Shown: piece after piece, positions 32,529 through 41,656 of the stretch
How positions within the stretch are numbered: the stretch's first letter is position 1
How the letters are laid out: each line of letters starts with the position of its first letter
Origin: Gracilimonas halophila
Lineage (GTDB): Bacteria > Bacteroidota > Rhodothermia > Balneolales > Balneolaceae
Reading direction: 5' to 3'
DNA: 64,000 nucleotides
NCBI RefSeq assembly: GCF_042684365.1
Contig: NZ_JBHULI010000025.1
Span: forward strand, 372,001-436,000
The notes under the pieces: generated by a model
Databases searched by the model: none
What the model saw: only the letters and a program-made list of their open reading frames with translations
What the model was told of the DNA's origin: nothing
Made by a program: the position numbers and the translations under genes

Positions 32529-34892
32529 ATGAAACGATTATTACTACTATTACCAATACTATTCATTTCACTGATATTTGGGCCCTTAAAAGCTCAAACC
32601 ATGGCCGGAGGCGAAGCTGAACCCATGCAAGGTTTTGCCCGCGCCGTTGATATTTCAAATGGCACCGTTTTTATAGGGGAACCGGCTAATTACCATCAAC
32701 CCGGAATTGTGTATGTATTTAACAAAGAGGGAAATGAGTGGCAAGAACTGAGTCAGCTTAAAGCCTCAGATGGTGAGATCGGAAATAACTTCGGTTCTGT
32801 TCTATCAGCAGACGGGAACCGACTATTAGTAGGTGCTGCAGGCGCTAATGATGGAAATGGTGCTGTATATCTATTTACAAGAAGCAATGGAAACTGGATT
32901 GAGTCAGCTCGTATAACGCTGAATGCTGAAGAAACTAATTTTGGTTCAAGCGTACTCTTAAGCGGTGATCATGCTTTTGTAGGAGCACCGGGTCATGCTG
33001 ATGGGACAGGAGCCGTTGTGGTGTACCGAAACTCAAACGGAAACTGGAGTGAAACCGAAACCATCGTCAATCCTGATACGGCCGGGTCCGGATTCGGATC
33101 AACCCTGGCCATGGATGGGATGAACCTGGTAGTTGGAGCCCCGGAACGTCAAGGCGGAAATGCGTATGTATTTGAGAATTCAGGATCAGGCTGGAGCTTT
33201 GCAGCTACCCTAAACAGTCAGCAAACAGATGAACGCAGTTCGTTCGCTTCCACATTGAATATCAATGGAGATAAGATCTTTGTAGGAGCACCCCGCCACA
33301 ATTCAGCCTCGGGTGCGGTTATCGTATTCACTAAAAATAGTGATTCCGGTGAGTGGATGGAAAGTGATCGCCTGGTAGCTTTTGACAGCCAAATGAGATA
33401 CATGTTCGGTAGCGCAATTTCATTTACCGGCGACAAAGTCTGGGTAGGAGCCCCAAGTGCGGATGGCGGAAGCGGAGCTATTTATCAGTTTGAAAGTGAT
33501 GAAGACGGAAACTGGACGGGGTCTTCAAAGATGATGTCTGATCAGGGAGCAGGCGACCGGTTTGCAGGAACGTTGGCTGTGGAAGAAAATATAGCTGTTG
33601 TAGGTTTGACCGGGGCAGATTTCGGTGCAGGTTCTGCGGCCATCATGGAAATGGATGACTCAGGAATGTGGGCCACCCAAGAGATCATGATGGGAGAAGG
33701 AGATGACGTTCTTCAGCCTATTACGGGAAGTAAAGTGAACTGCCGGGATGGAAATGCGGACGTGTATCTTTGTGATAATGTAGATCTGGTCTCATTCTTG
33801 CCGATAAGTGCCATTGGCGGTGAGCGCGGTGTTCGTCTCAATGATATGTGGGGATGGACCGATGAGGAAACAGGAAAGAACTATGCGATCGTGGGCCGAA
33901 ACGAAGGAACTTCTTTCGTAGATGTAACTGATCCGCTGAACCCTGTTTATGTTGGAAACCTGCCTCTCACGGATACTGCCCAGCCCAATGTGTGGAGAGA
34001 TATGAAAGTCTATAAAAACCATGTATACATTGTAGCTGACGGTGCCCGCGAACATGGGATGCAGGTACTTGACCTTACGCAGCTTCGCGAGTTTGACGGA
34101 GAGCCTATTCTGTTTGAAGAAACCACCATCTACCGAAATGTGAACAGTGTGCACAACATTGTGATCAATGAAGACACCGGGTTTGCTTACGCAGTAGGTA
34201 GCAGTGGCGGAGGTCAAACTTGTGGTGGTGGATTACACATGATCAACATTCAGGATCCTGCCAATCCTGAGTTTGCAGGATGTTTTGCAGATGCTTCAAC
34301 CGGCCGCGCAGGAACCGGATATTCTCACGATGCACAGTGCGTGATCTATGAAGGTCCTGATGAAGAACACCAGGGAAGGGAAATTTGCTTTGGAGCCAAC
34401 GAAACGGCCATCAGTATTGCAGATGTGACTGACAAACAAGCTCCTCTTGCACTTTCAACAGCTTCTTACCCTGATCACGCGTATGTTCACCAGGGATGGT
34501 TAACCGAAGATCATCGGTACTTCTATCAGAATGATGAACTGGATGAGCTGACAGGAAATGTAGATCGAACCCGAACTATTATCTGGGATGTAAGTGACCT
34601 GGACGATCCGCAGTTTGTGGACGAGTTTTTTGTCGAAAATCCTGCATCAGATCACAACTTGTATATTTTAGGAAACACCATGTATCAGTCTAATTACGTG
34701 AGTGGATTGCAGGTGATCGATATTTCAAATCCTGAAGAACCTAACCGAGTTGGATTTTTTGATACTCACCCGTTTGTGGAAGATGCAGCAGGATTCTCAG
34801 GAACCTGGAGTAACTACCCGTATTTTGATGACATCGTGCTGATGACGAGCTCTAACGAAGGACTCTTTATCCTGGATACCAACCGCGATTAA
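32529..34892 (+). CDS. FG-GAP / choice-of-anchor B family exported protein
   Basis: About 787 residues. Signal peptide MKRLLLLLPILFISLIFGPLKAQ. Residues ~25-400 carry seven FG-GAP-type blades (FGSVLSADGNRLLVGAAGAN, FVGAPGHADGTGAV and similar). Residues ~440-785 match the choice-of-anchor B propeller: WRDMKVYKNHVYIVADG, SVHNIVINEDTGFAYAVGSS, GYSHDAQCVIY, ANETAISIADVTDK, and SDHNLYILGNTMYQSNY. No C-terminal sorting domain (type IX or LPXTG) or anchor is seen in spite of the family name, so it is likely secreted or periplasmic. First gene of the propeller cluster. Confidence 0.85.
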   Translation: MKRLLLLLPILFISLIFGPLKAQTMAGGEAEPMQGFARAVDISNGTVFIGEPANYHQPGIVYVFNKEGNEWQELSQLKASDGEIGNNFGSVLSADGNRLLVGAAGANDGNGAVYLFTRSNGNWIESARITLNAEETNFGSSVLLSGDHAFVGAPGHADGTGAVVVYRNSNGNWSETETIVNPDTAGSGFGSTLAMDGMNLVVGAPERQGGNAYVFENSGSGWSFAATLNSQQTDERSSFASTLNINGDKIFVGAPRHNSASGAVIVFTKNSDSGEWMESDRLVAFDSQMRYMFGSAISFTGDKVWVGAPSADGGSGAIYQFESDEDGNWTGSSKMMSDQGAGDRFAGTLAVEENIAVVGLTGADFGAGSAAIMEMDDSGMWATQEIMMGEGDDVLQPITGSKVNCRDGNADVYLCDNVDLVSFLPISAIGGERGVRLNDMWGWTDEETGKNYAIVGRNEGTSFVDVTDPLNPVYVGNLPLTDTAQPNVWRDMKVYKNHVYIVADGAREHGMQVLDLTQLREFDGEPILFEETTIYRNVNSVHNIVINEDTGFAYAVGSSGGGQTCGGGLHMINIQDPANPEFAGCFADASTGRAGTGYSHDAQCVIYEGPDEEHQGREICFGANETAISIADVTDKQAPLALSTASYPDHAYVHQGWLTEDHRYFYQNDELDELTGNVDRTRTIIWDVSDLDDPQFVDEFFVENPASDHNLYILGNTMYQSNYVSGLQVIDISNPEEPNRVGFFDTHPFVEDAAGFSGTWSNYPYFDDIVLMTSSNEGLFILDTNRD

Positions 34893-34909
34893 TTTACTGT
34901 AAAATAATG

Positions 34910-34961
34910 ATGGCAACTTTGGGTTATTTCAACCGGAACTAATCTGAAGTTGCCATTTTTA
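34910..34961 (+). terminator. hairpin between propeller genes 1 and 2
   Basis: ATGGCAACTT (34910-34919) pairs perfectly with AAGTTGCCAT (34947-34956); the loop holds a nested GGTT-ATTTC-AACC stem; TTTTATATT follows. It may reduce read-through from gene 1 to genes 2 and 3, or end gene 1 entirely. Confidence 0.75.
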
Positions 34962-34983
34962 TATTCATTAAAGAGAAGAGATC

Positions 34984-36066
34984 ATGAAAAATCGACTTTC
35001 ATATGTATTGCAAACAACGGTTGCCATAGCTGTATCAGTTATGCTGACTTCCGGTATCTTTGCTCAATCAACGGAGGAACCACAATACATTTACGTCTGT
35101 AATCAGGGATCGGCAAGCGTAACGGTGATCGATGCATCCAGTAATGAGATCTCGGCCACTGTTGACCTTCAGGAACTTGGATTTTCAGCCAATGCCAAAC
35201 CGCATCACACCGTGGCAGAACCGGATGGTTCTTATTGGTATGTGACACTGATCGGGGAAAATCGCGTGCTGAAATTCAACCGCAATAATGAGTTGGTGGA
35301 TGAAGTGGTATTAGAAGTACCGGGATTAATGGCTATGCACCCCACCGAGAATTTATTGTATGTGGGAAGGTCGATGAGCGCCGTAAACCCGCCTCAAAGC
35401 TTTGGTATTATAGAGCGCTCCGATATGAATGTGCTGGATGAAGTGGACCTCTTTTTTACCCGGCCTCATGCACTGACTACTACACCCAATGGAAGGTGGA
35501 CCTTCGTTGGAAGCCTTTCCGAAAACCAGATATTGTCTTTGAACTATGAAGACGATGAGACCAACCTTACCAACATTCCGGGCAATACGCATACGTTCGT
35601 AAACTTTGCGATATCCCCTGATGGTGAGACCATGGTGGCAACGGGTCAAGTTTCAGGGCAGCTGCTCATTTTTGATATTAGCGATCCGTTTTCACCTAAC
35701 ATGAAGAAAAGTATTTCGGTGGGAGCCCAGCCCTGGCATCCTGTATTCTCGCCGGATGGGAAATTAGTTTATTTTGGAAATAAGGAAGCTCACTCCGTAT
35801 CGGTCATAAACATGGAGAGCCTGATGGCAGAGGCACCCATCGAAGGGGAAGGATTGGCACAGCCTCACGGAGCTGCACTGTCAAAAGATGGAAAATACCT
35901 GTATATCTCCAGTAACAACCTGAATGGAAAGTACAATCCTGAGGGGCTTGAGGATATACAAGATTTCCCCGGAACGGTGACGGTCATTAATACAGAAACC
36001 CGGAAGATCGAGAAGATCATTGAAGTGGGACACTATGCCTCCGGTATAGGAACGAATGCCCGATAA
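34984..36066 (+). CDS. YVTN/YncE-type seven-bladed beta-propeller, exported
   Basis: 360 residues with a signal peptide (1-27, ending GIFAQ). Repeats follow the YVTN pattern: YIYVCNQGSASVTVIDASSN (blade start), YWYVTLIGENRVLKFN, MVATGQVSGQLLIFDIS, LVYFGNKEAHSVSVINM, and YLYISSNNLNGKYNPEG. Related proteins bind peptides or reside near surface structures; ligand not known. The spacing to the next gene (42 nt to its ATG) suggests co-transcription. Confidence 0.85.
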   Translation: MKNRLSYVLQTTVAIAVSVMLTSGIFAQSTEEPQYIYVCNQGSASVTVIDASSNEISATVDLQELGFSANAKPHHTVAEPDGSYWYVTLIGENRVLKFNRNNELVDEVVLEVPGLMAMHPTENLLYVGRSMSAVNPPQSFGIIERSDMNVLDEVDLFFTRPHALTTTPNGRWTFVGSLSENQILSLNYEDDETNLTNIPGNTHTFVNFAISPDGETMVATGQVSGQLLIFDISDPFSPNMKKSISVGAQPWHPVFSPDGKLVYFGNKEAHSVSVINMESLMAEAPIEGEGLAQPHGAALSKDGKYLYISSNNLNGKYNPEGLEDIQDFPGTVTVINTETRKIEKIIEVGHYASGIGTNAR

Positions 36067-36107
36067 ATACATTGAAGTTAAAAAATGAGTTGAAATTCAC
36101 AATAAAC

Positions 36108-37916
36108 ATGCCCCGAATTCTCACGCTAAGTCTTATCTCTTTAACAATTGTTTCCGGCTGTGCGGTTTCTAACTCTGCCACTGATACCGGAGGATCTTCT
36201 CCTCAAAGTTATCAGCAGGATGTAGATCCCTTCCCCGTATATGATGAATCAGGAGAACGTCTTCCATTTCCATTTCTGGGAGGATTCAACGCTCCGCGCC
36301 CCCAATTTGTGGATATTGACGACGACGGCGATCCCGATCTTTTTGTGCAGGAGAACACCGATGATCTCAAGTACTTTGAATTCCAGAAGGAGGGAGACGA
36401 ATTTCCGCTTACCTGGCAAACAAATAAATTTCAGGATCTGGATATCGGAGAGTGGTTTCGTTTTGTGGATATGGATCAGGATGGGGATTACGATCTGCTG
36501 ACGGAGCAGCCCTACAGCTATATTCGATATTATCGGAATGAAGGAACCTCGCAAGAACCCGATTTTAAACTAGCCGCTGATTCCCTCCGTGATGTAAACG
36601 GCGAACCTATTTTCTCCGACCGCCAGAATATTCCGAACGTAACAGATATCGATGCTGATGGGAAGCTGGATCTGTTCATTGGTCGACTGGAAGGAACCCT
36701 GACCCGCTACGAATCGGTAGGCCGGGATGAGAATGAGATCCCGCAGTTTGAGTTGGTTACGGAGTTCTTTGAAGGCATTGAGATCGTGAAGCAGTTTGGG
36801 ACACTCCACGGGGCTAATACCATGGCATTCATGGATATTGACAGGGATGGTGACCAGGATATTTTCTGGGGTGATTTCTTTGAGCCCAGTGTGTTGCTGC
36901 TCGAAAATACAGGTGATCCTGCCAATCCTGAATTCCAGGGTGAACCGCGTCCGTTTCCTCCCAATGATCCAGTCCAGACAAGCGGATACAATGCCCCCAC
37001 ACTTACCGATTGGGGAAATGACGGTGATATGGATCTCTTCCTCGGTGTACTTGGGGGAGCATATAATGCCAATCAGACCCTGGGCAATAACTTCTATTTC
37101 TATGAACAAAAGTCTAACGGTGACTTTGAACTTCAAACCAGGAAATTTCTGAATACCATTGATGTGGGAAATGAGAGCATTCCCGCAACCGGTGATATTG
37201 ACGGTGACGGCGATCTGGATCTCCTGCTTGCAAATAAGATCGATCCTGGCCCAAGGAATTCTTCCATCGTGTATATTTTTGAAAACCGGGGTACGCAGCG
37301 GGAACCTGAATTTCACCAAAGCGGTATTCTTGACCTCCCCGATGACTACCATTACGCTCCCACATTGGCAGACCTGAACGGGGACGGACTCGATGACCTG
37401 TTACTGGGAAGATGGAGGGGAGAGGTAGCTTACTACCAAAATACGGGAGACGGGTTTGAGCTGGTTGGAGAAACGCTGCTGGAGCTGCCGCGTGGAAGTA
37501 ATGCCGTACCCGAACTGGCCGATCTTGATGGCGACGGTGATATGGATCTGCTTTTGGGGCAGTCAGGAGGAGGGATAGCGTATTTCAGGAATGAAGGGAA
37601 TGCCGAAGAGCCTGACTTCAAACTCGTTGAAGATGCCTTTCCAGGCATTGAAGTCCGCCACCGCAGTACTCCCGCTCTGTATGATGCGGATGGAGATGGA
37701 GATCTGGATCTGTTCTTAGGTTCCAAAGTAGAAGGGATCTTGTTCTTCAGAAATACAGGAGATGCCGGGAATCCGGAATTCACCGAAGAGCGATCCCCAT
37801 TTTCGTTTACCGTAACTCAGTTTGTGGCTCCGCATTTCGCTGACCTTGATGGAGACGGAGTGGCGGAATTTATATCCGGAAACAAAGAAGGTGGGATCAT
37901 CTATTATGAGCAATAG
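36108..37916 (+). CDS. VCBS/FG-GAP repeat lipoprotein
   Basis: About 602 residues. Start at 36108 (MPRILTLSLISLTIVSGC): an SPII signal with Cys18. The longer ORF starting at 36072 uses a TTG and would bury this signal. The mature protein is a chain of about eight FG-GAP blades, each with a Ca-binding loop of DxDxDGDxDL type (VDIDDDGDPDLFV, VDMDQDGDYDLL, MDIDRDGDQDIF, GDIDGDGDLDLLL, ADLDGDGDMDLLL). It resembles integrin alpha-like surface propellers. Third of the exported propeller genes and the only lipid-anchored one. Confidence 0.87.
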   Translation: MPRILTLSLISLTIVSGCAVSNSATDTGGSSPQSYQQDVDPFPVYDESGERLPFPFLGGFNAPRPQFVDIDDDGDPDLFVQENTDDLKYFEFQKEGDEFPLTWQTNKFQDLDIGEWFRFVDMDQDGDYDLLTEQPYSYIRYYRNEGTSQEPDFKLAADSLRDVNGEPIFSDRQNIPNVTDIDADGKLDLFIGRLEGTLTRYESVGRDENEIPQFELVTEFFEGIEIVKQFGTLHGANTMAFMDIDRDGDQDIFWGDFFEPSVLLLENTGDPANPEFQGEPRPFPPNDPVQTSGYNAPTLTDWGNDGDMDLFLGVLGGAYNANQTLGNNFYFYEQKSNGDFELQTRKFLNTIDVGNESIPATGDIDGDGDLDLLLANKIDPGPRNSSIVYIFENRGTQREPEFHQSGILDLPDDYHYAPTLADLNGDGLDDLLLGRWRGEVAYYQNTGDGFELVGETLLELPRGSNAVPELADLDGDGDMDLLLGQSGGGIAYFRNEGNAEEPDFKLVEDAFPGIEVRHRSTPALYDADGDGDLDLFLGSKVEGILFFRNTGDAGNPEFTEERSPFSFTVTQFVAPHFADLDGDGVAEFISGNKEGGIIYYEQ

Positions 37917-37958
37917 GTTGATCTGCGAATAAGGAAATGTGATCAGTGATCTTTGAAG

Positions 37959-38516
37959 TTAGATCTTCAACACTCCACGAAACCCTCTGGCTCCATAATA
38001 TGATTGAGCTCCGTTGTGGTAGATGAATACCCGTCCAAAGCGATGATCTCCGAAAATGGCTCCTCCCAGTTCCCTGACATCCTCAGGTGTTTTAAGCCAG
38101 CTGGAAGTTTTGGTATCGAAAGGGCCGAATTGCTGAAGTTTGTGGTACTGCTCTTCCGTCAACAGTTCAATACCCATTTCATTGGCCATATCGATGGCGG
38201 TATTATCCGGTTTGTGGGCTTTCCGTGATTCGAGTCCCTCGCGATCATAGCACACACTCCGGCGGCCATCAGGACTTTCCGGCGAGCAATCAAAGAAAAG
38301 GTATTCGCCCGAATCCTTATCAACTCCGATCAAATCCGGTTCTCCTCCGGTTTGTTCCATTTGGTTGAGTGACCATAGCTTATCGGTATTCGCTTCCAGC
38401 TTTTTTTGAACATCAGTCCACTTAAGATCTTTCTGGCGATTCATGTTTTTTTCAAAACGAGCCTCCAAGACTTCAAAAAGATCTGACTGTTGTTCAGGAG
38501 ATAATTTTTTGTTCAT
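37959..38516 (-). CDS. DUF4256 domain protein
   Basis: 185 residues, cytosolic. The family motifs are complete: KLEANTDKLWSLNQMEQTGGEPDLIG (start shown in parts: LWSLNQMEQTGGEPDL), FFDCSPESPDGRRSVCYDREGLESR, FDTKTSSWLKTP, GGAIFGDHRFGRVFIYHNGAQSYYG. DUF4256 has no known function. Convergent with the propeller cluster; 39 nt downstream of the CPBP gene in the same direction. Confidence 0.88.
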   Translation of the reverse strand: MNKKLSPEQQSDLFEVLEARFEKNMNRQKDLKWTDVQKKLEANTDKLWSLNQMEQTGGEPDLIGVDKDSGEYLFFDCSPESPDGRRSVCYDREGLESRKAHKPDNTAIDMANEMGIELLTEEQYHKLQQFGPFDTKTSSWLKTPEDVRELGGAIFGDHRFGRVFIYHNGAQSYYGARGFRGVLKI

Positions 38517-38555
38517 GATGAAGTTTTAACCTATTTAAGGATTGACCTGATCCCA

Positions 38556-39269
38556 CTAATAATATAGATGATAGGTCAGTAAAATGGCAGTCATGTTATA
38601 AATTCCATGGGCTATGATGGATGCGGTCAATCGTTTGGTATATAAGAAGAGAAGGGTATATGCGATCGTGGGAACCAAAATATCGAACCAGCCCAGGGCA
38701 TCGCTCGGTAAATGACCTACGGCAAAGAATGCAATGGATAAGGTGGCGGCGATCCACGTTCCGGTTTTTGGATCCTTAAAAGTATCTTTTAAAACATTGA
38801 TGAAATAACCACGGTTATAGATCTCTTCGGTGATACCGCCTCCGATCACACCCAGCGCAACGAAAGAAAGGGTACCGAGTAGTGTGCCGTCGAACCACGA
38901 GATCATTTGAGCAATATCGGCTCTCTCAGCACCTCCGGTGTTGGGGATGAGCACTCCGAATTGCAGAGCAGTCCATGCTAAGCCGACGATCAATCCTATG
39001 AGGGTATCCGATTTCCAATTCTTCGCGGACCAGCCGATAAACTTGAGATCTTTCTTCAACAACCTGAGTGAAAACCAGATCAGCAAAGAAACTGTGGTGA
39101 GCTGGAAGAGCGCAATGAATAACAGGTTTACCCCTGAAAGTCCACCGTTGATCTTTGTAACCCCAAAGAACACATTCGGCAATGCAAATAGAATGAATCC
39201 TGTAATGATCGTGCAAACAAATATGATAAGTGTTTTCTTCCTGCTGATTTTTCCGTCGTTTATTTCCAT
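38556..39269 (-). CDS. CPBP-family intramembrane glutamic protease
   Basis: 237 residues, about seven hydrophobic segments. Catalytic motifs of Abi/Rce1-type (CPBP) proteases: EEIYNRGYF (EExxxR, about 143-151), FFAVGHLP (His) and AHGIYNM (HxxxN). Bacterial members process lipidated or prenylated peptides, bacteriocin-related peptides or act in signalling; no partner is next to it. It begins just upstream of a spacer with an AAGCTCCC/GGGAGCTT inverted repeat (39296-39337). Confidence 0.88.
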   Translation of the reverse strand: MEINDGKISRKKTLIIFVCTIITGFILFALPNVFFGVTKINGGLSGVNLLFIALFQLTTVSLLIWFSLRLLKKDLKFIGWSAKNWKSDTLIGLIVGLAWTALQFGVLIPNTGGAERADIAQMISWFDGTLLGTLSFVALGVIGGGITEEIYNRGYFINVLKDTFKDPKTGTWIAATLSIAFFAVGHLPSDALGWFDILVPTIAYTLLFLYTKRLTASIIAHGIYNMTAILLTYHLYY

Positions 39270-39398
39270 CCTTTATAGGGGCTAAGTTTTTGATCAAGCT
39301 CCCACTACGAAGGTTATTCTAAATTGTTGGGGAGCTTATATTTGGATAATAAACGGGTTGATATGAGAATGAACCATCAGTGATGAACAGGGACTTCT

Positions 39399-39428
39399 TT
39401 GTAACATCTGTAATTACCTGTAATTTGA
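39399..39428 (+). promoter_or_regulatory. candidate promoter of the methyltransferase gene
   Basis: TTG (39399-39401), 19-nt spacer, TAATTTGA (39421-39428), about 27 nt upstream of the ATG at 39455. The -7 box is off by two from TAnnTTTG. Confidence 0.35.
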
Positions 39429-39454
39429 GCTCTACAAATACCACCAAAGTTTAA

Positions 39455-40132
39455 ATGACCGACAATAAGAATCGTACAAAAAAAATGAAAAACGCCTGGC
39501 CGACCAAAGATGCCATGGAACAGGTATATGAAATGAAGCTTTGGGGTGGCAAGGATACGGACTTTTATTCAGGCTTAGGTTCCCATCATCCGGAGATATT
39601 AGATCCGTATATCGAAGCCGTAACTTCATTTTTGCGATCTTTTGAAGATCCTCTTGTGGTATGTGATCTGGGTTGTGGAGATTTTAACGTTGGAAAAGAA
39701 TTGGTCAGCCATACGAAGAAGTATGTTGCGGTAGATATCGTAAAAGAACTGATAGAGCGCAATAAGGAGCGGTTCAAAGAAGAAAAGCTTGAATTCCATT
39801 GCCTGGATATTGCAACCGATGATCTGCCTTCAGCAGATTGTGCCCTATTAAGGCAGGTACTTCAGCATCTGTCGAATGCCGAAGTGCAGCGTATCACAAA
39901 AAAGCTGGCTGATTATACATATGTGATTTTGACCGAGCATATACCTGAAGGAGATTTCAAGCCCAATGAGGATATCATTTCAGGGCAGGGGATCAGGCTG
40001 AAAAAACAAAGTGGTTTGGACCTGCTTGCTCCCCCTTTCGGTCTTGAAGTGAAAGAAGAAAAAAAGCTTTTTTCAGTACCGTCTCAGCATAGCAAAGGAG
40101 TCATTGTTACTACGCTTTATACCATGGTTTAG
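39455..40132 (+). CDS. class I SAM-dependent methyltransferase
   Basis: 225 residues. SAM-binding motif I is VVCDLGCGDFNVG (69-81), motif II-like KYVAVDIVKEL, and LEFHCLDIATDDLPSADCALLRQVLQHLS gives the acidic loop and motif IV. An SGQGIRLKKQSGLDL segment precedes the last strands. No closer family can be named; the segment YEMKLWGGKDTDFYSGLGSH is seen in bacterial sugar or small-molecule methyltransferases. It starts the accessory stretch of the window. Confidence 0.85.
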   Translation: MTDNKNRTKKMKNAWPTKDAMEQVYEMKLWGGKDTDFYSGLGSHHPEILDPYIEAVTSFLRSFEDPLVVCDLGCGDFNVGKELVSHTKKYVAVDIVKELIERNKERFKEEKLEFHCLDIATDDLPSADCALLRQVLQHLSNAEVQRITKKLADYTYVILTEHIPEGDFKPNEDIISGQGIRLKKQSGLDLLAPPFGLEVKEEKKLFSVPSQHSKGVIVTTLYTMV

Positions 40133-40187
40133 AATGTATCTGAAATGCGATGGACCGATGATCGATTAGCGATGGACGATTTTTTTG

Positions 40188-40391
40188 TTGTCATCCCTAA
40201 AGATCTCTGAAGTCTAAAAGCGAGCTTAGAAGCTAAGATCGATATAAAAAGAGACCGAGCGCTGACTTCAGAGTTACAGCTTAGCAAGTCTCTGACTTGC
40301 CTGTCGGTACCCAAGTTTTATATTTAATTATTTGAGACTTTCCGGTCTGGTACTTTTCAGTCGCCGCTTTGCTCAAGACTGAAAAGATCAC
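40188..40391. repeat. structured dispersed repeat family 2, copy C
   Basis: Contains three stems also present in copy D (44802-45066): CTCTGAAGTC/GACTTCAGAG (40205-40214, 40264-40273), GCAAGTC-TCT-GACTTGC (40284-40300) and CTTTTCAGTC/GACTGAAAAG (40353-40362, 40377-40386). The sequence around it matches an apparent empty site at 43131-43210. No ORF is credible here. Confidence 0.75.
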
Positions 40392-40428
40392 TTAGAAATG
40401 TTAAATGGGATCACAATCCATTTAACAT

Positions 40429-40698
40429 TTAACATTCAGCATTCATAATTTCCAATTCCCTAACCAATTCTTCTTTTTCCTGCTTTGAACATTGTTTGAT
40501 CTCATATTCACGTTTGCAGGCTTCCGATTGGTTCGGCATTTCTTCCATATAGACTAGCGATTCCGGCGGATGAGCCCGGAGGTAACGGGCTCCGGTTCCT
40601 TCTTTATGTTGATGCCATCGTCTTATGACATGATTCGTGCACCCGGTATACAAGCTACCGTCGATGCATCGGATGATGTAAACAAACCAGCTGTTCAT
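40429..40698 (-). CDS. GIY-YIG nuclease superfamily protein (YhbQ/UPF0213-like)
   Basis: 89 residues: FVYIIRCIDGSLYTGCT carries the GIY-YIG-like VYI...LYTG strands, RRWHQHKEGTGARYLRAHPPESLVYMEE the catalytic Arg and downstream His, and ACKREYEIKQCSKQEKEEL the metal-binding Glu. This is a stand-alone nuclease domain, as in YhbQ. Genes of this kind are often present in several copies; the 3' end (EIMNAE) is duplicated as a fragment at 43183-43210. Confidence 0.88.
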   Translation of the reverse strand: MNSWFVYIIRCIDGSLYTGCTNHVIRRWHQHKEGTGARYLRAHPPESLVYMEEMPNQSEACKREYEIKQCSKQEKEELVRELEIMNAEC

Positions 40699-40780
40699 GA
40701 GGGTAAAATAAGTAATTAAAACACTCTGATAAAATTTAGACCGATCAACCGATGGATGATCTCTTTAACGACCTCAATTT

Positions 40781-40835
40781 CCATCTGACGGCTGTTTAGT
40801 GCAGATGATCTATTTCAACCAAGAGCCGTCTGATG
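40781..40835. repeat. palindromic repeat family 3, divergent copy
   Basis: CCATCTGACGGCT (40781-40793) pairs with AGCCGTCTGATGG (40823-40835), 13-bp arms with one mismatch. The centre (CTGACGG / CCGTCTG) is the same as in the copies at 10875 and 11709. Confidence 0.55.
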
Positions 40836-40884
40836 GATGAATAGCGGCAGAGGTATTTTCTAATTCGTTGGCTACAAATGGTTT

Positions 40885-40928
40885 GAGGCAGAGCCTCAGG
40901 CAGGCGTTACGGAGCAGAGCACGTAACG
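40885..40928. repeat. dispersed repeat family 4, copy 2
   Basis: GAGGCAGAGCCTCA as at 10651, then CGTTACG/CGTAACG (40905-40911, 40922-40928) around GAGCAGAGCA. Lies 22 nt past the stop of the following minus-strand gene. Confidence 0.6.
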
Positions 40929-40949
40929 AGGGCAAGTTCTACTGACGAC

Positions 40950-41504
40950 TCATTGCTCTTCATCGTCTGCACGTTGCTTCCAAATATCGAGGTACTGTTC
41001 CTTGAATGCCACCCACGTATCTCGTTCGATCTGAGGATCATTTAACCGGGCAATGTTCATCGTTATCTGAAGATTCTTTAGGGCGGTGTCAAACTGACTC
41101 TTGGTACAGTCCACTTCCTCCATGATCACCTTTCGGAGTGATGTGGTATCCCATGGCTCTAATACGACCTTGCTGTAGATATGCTGAGCCAGGCTATCCT
41201 GTGTTTGAATATTTTTATAGGCTCGGGGAAAGTGATCAGAGGCCAGGTAATCCATATCCATCAGTACCGCGATCCCGCCTTTGATCTTACCATAGAATAT
41301 CTTGTTTGGATACTGAGCCGGAAGCTCATTTTTCCAGGTCCAGACCGCAGTCATTCTCTTTCCCCATCCTTTTTCACCCGGTTGCTTTTCAGGAAGGTCA
41401 ACATGGTCCCAAAGGGAGGGAAGCTCAGCTTTGTCACTTGAGAAGATCGTACACACCTTTTCTTTTTTGACAAACTGGTAAGCCTGTTCAATCGTCTTGA
41501 TCAT
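40950..41504 (-). CDS. AlkZ-related (YcaQ-like) protein, likely cassette gene
   Basis: 184 residues. Resembles the short AlkZ-related proteins by VCTIFSSDKAELPSLWDHVDLPE, KGWGKRMTAVWTWKNELPAQYPNKIFYGKIKGG (read as parts: WTWKNELPAQYP, IFYGKIKGG), and FDTALKNLQITMNIAR. AlkZ/YcaQ glycosylases unhook DNA crosslinks, but this protein is less than half their length and lacks a recognisable QxQ catalytic motif, so a DNA-repair function is only an inference. Its ATG is 22 nt past the outer end of attC-like site 1, as for a cassette gene. Confidence 0.65.
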   Translation of the reverse strand: MIKTIEQAYQFVKKEKVCTIFSSDKAELPSLWDHVDLPEKQPGEKGWGKRMTAVWTWKNELPAQYPNKIFYGKIKGGIAVLMDMDYLASDHFPRAYKNIQTQDSLAQHIYSKVVLEPWDTTSLRKVIMEEVDCTKSQFDTALKNLQITMNIARLNDPQIERDTWVAFKEQYLDIWKQRADDEEQ

Positions 41505-41525
41505 AGCATATGCCTTCTCATTTTA

Positions 41526-41648
41526 TGGTAACGACCCAGCGTTTAAGCGGCGCGGGGATTATGATTTGGTTGAAGTAGCGAAATTAATTTCTTAGAAACA
41601 AGTTCGACCCTACACGGTCCGCGTCCGATTTAAAACGCCTTGTTATAC
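41526..41648 (-). repeat. attC-like recombination site 1
   Basis: Read on the minus strand: R'' GTATAAC (41648-41642), L'' region GGCGTTTTAAATCGGACGCGG, central variable part, L' region CCGCGCCGCTTAAACGC, R' GTTACCA (41532-41526). The two arms pair around an unpaired spacer, as in attC hairpins. The whole 123 bp is homologous to the site at 44603. It lies between the ParE toxin stop and the start of the AlkZ-related gene. Confidence 0.7.
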
Positions 41649-41656
41649 CCACGGTT

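Noticed and set aside
36570..37352. 260-codon minus-strand ORF opposite the VCBS gene
   Set aside because: A shadow of the regular DxDxDG repeat codons on the plus strand; the plus-strand protein has clear domains.
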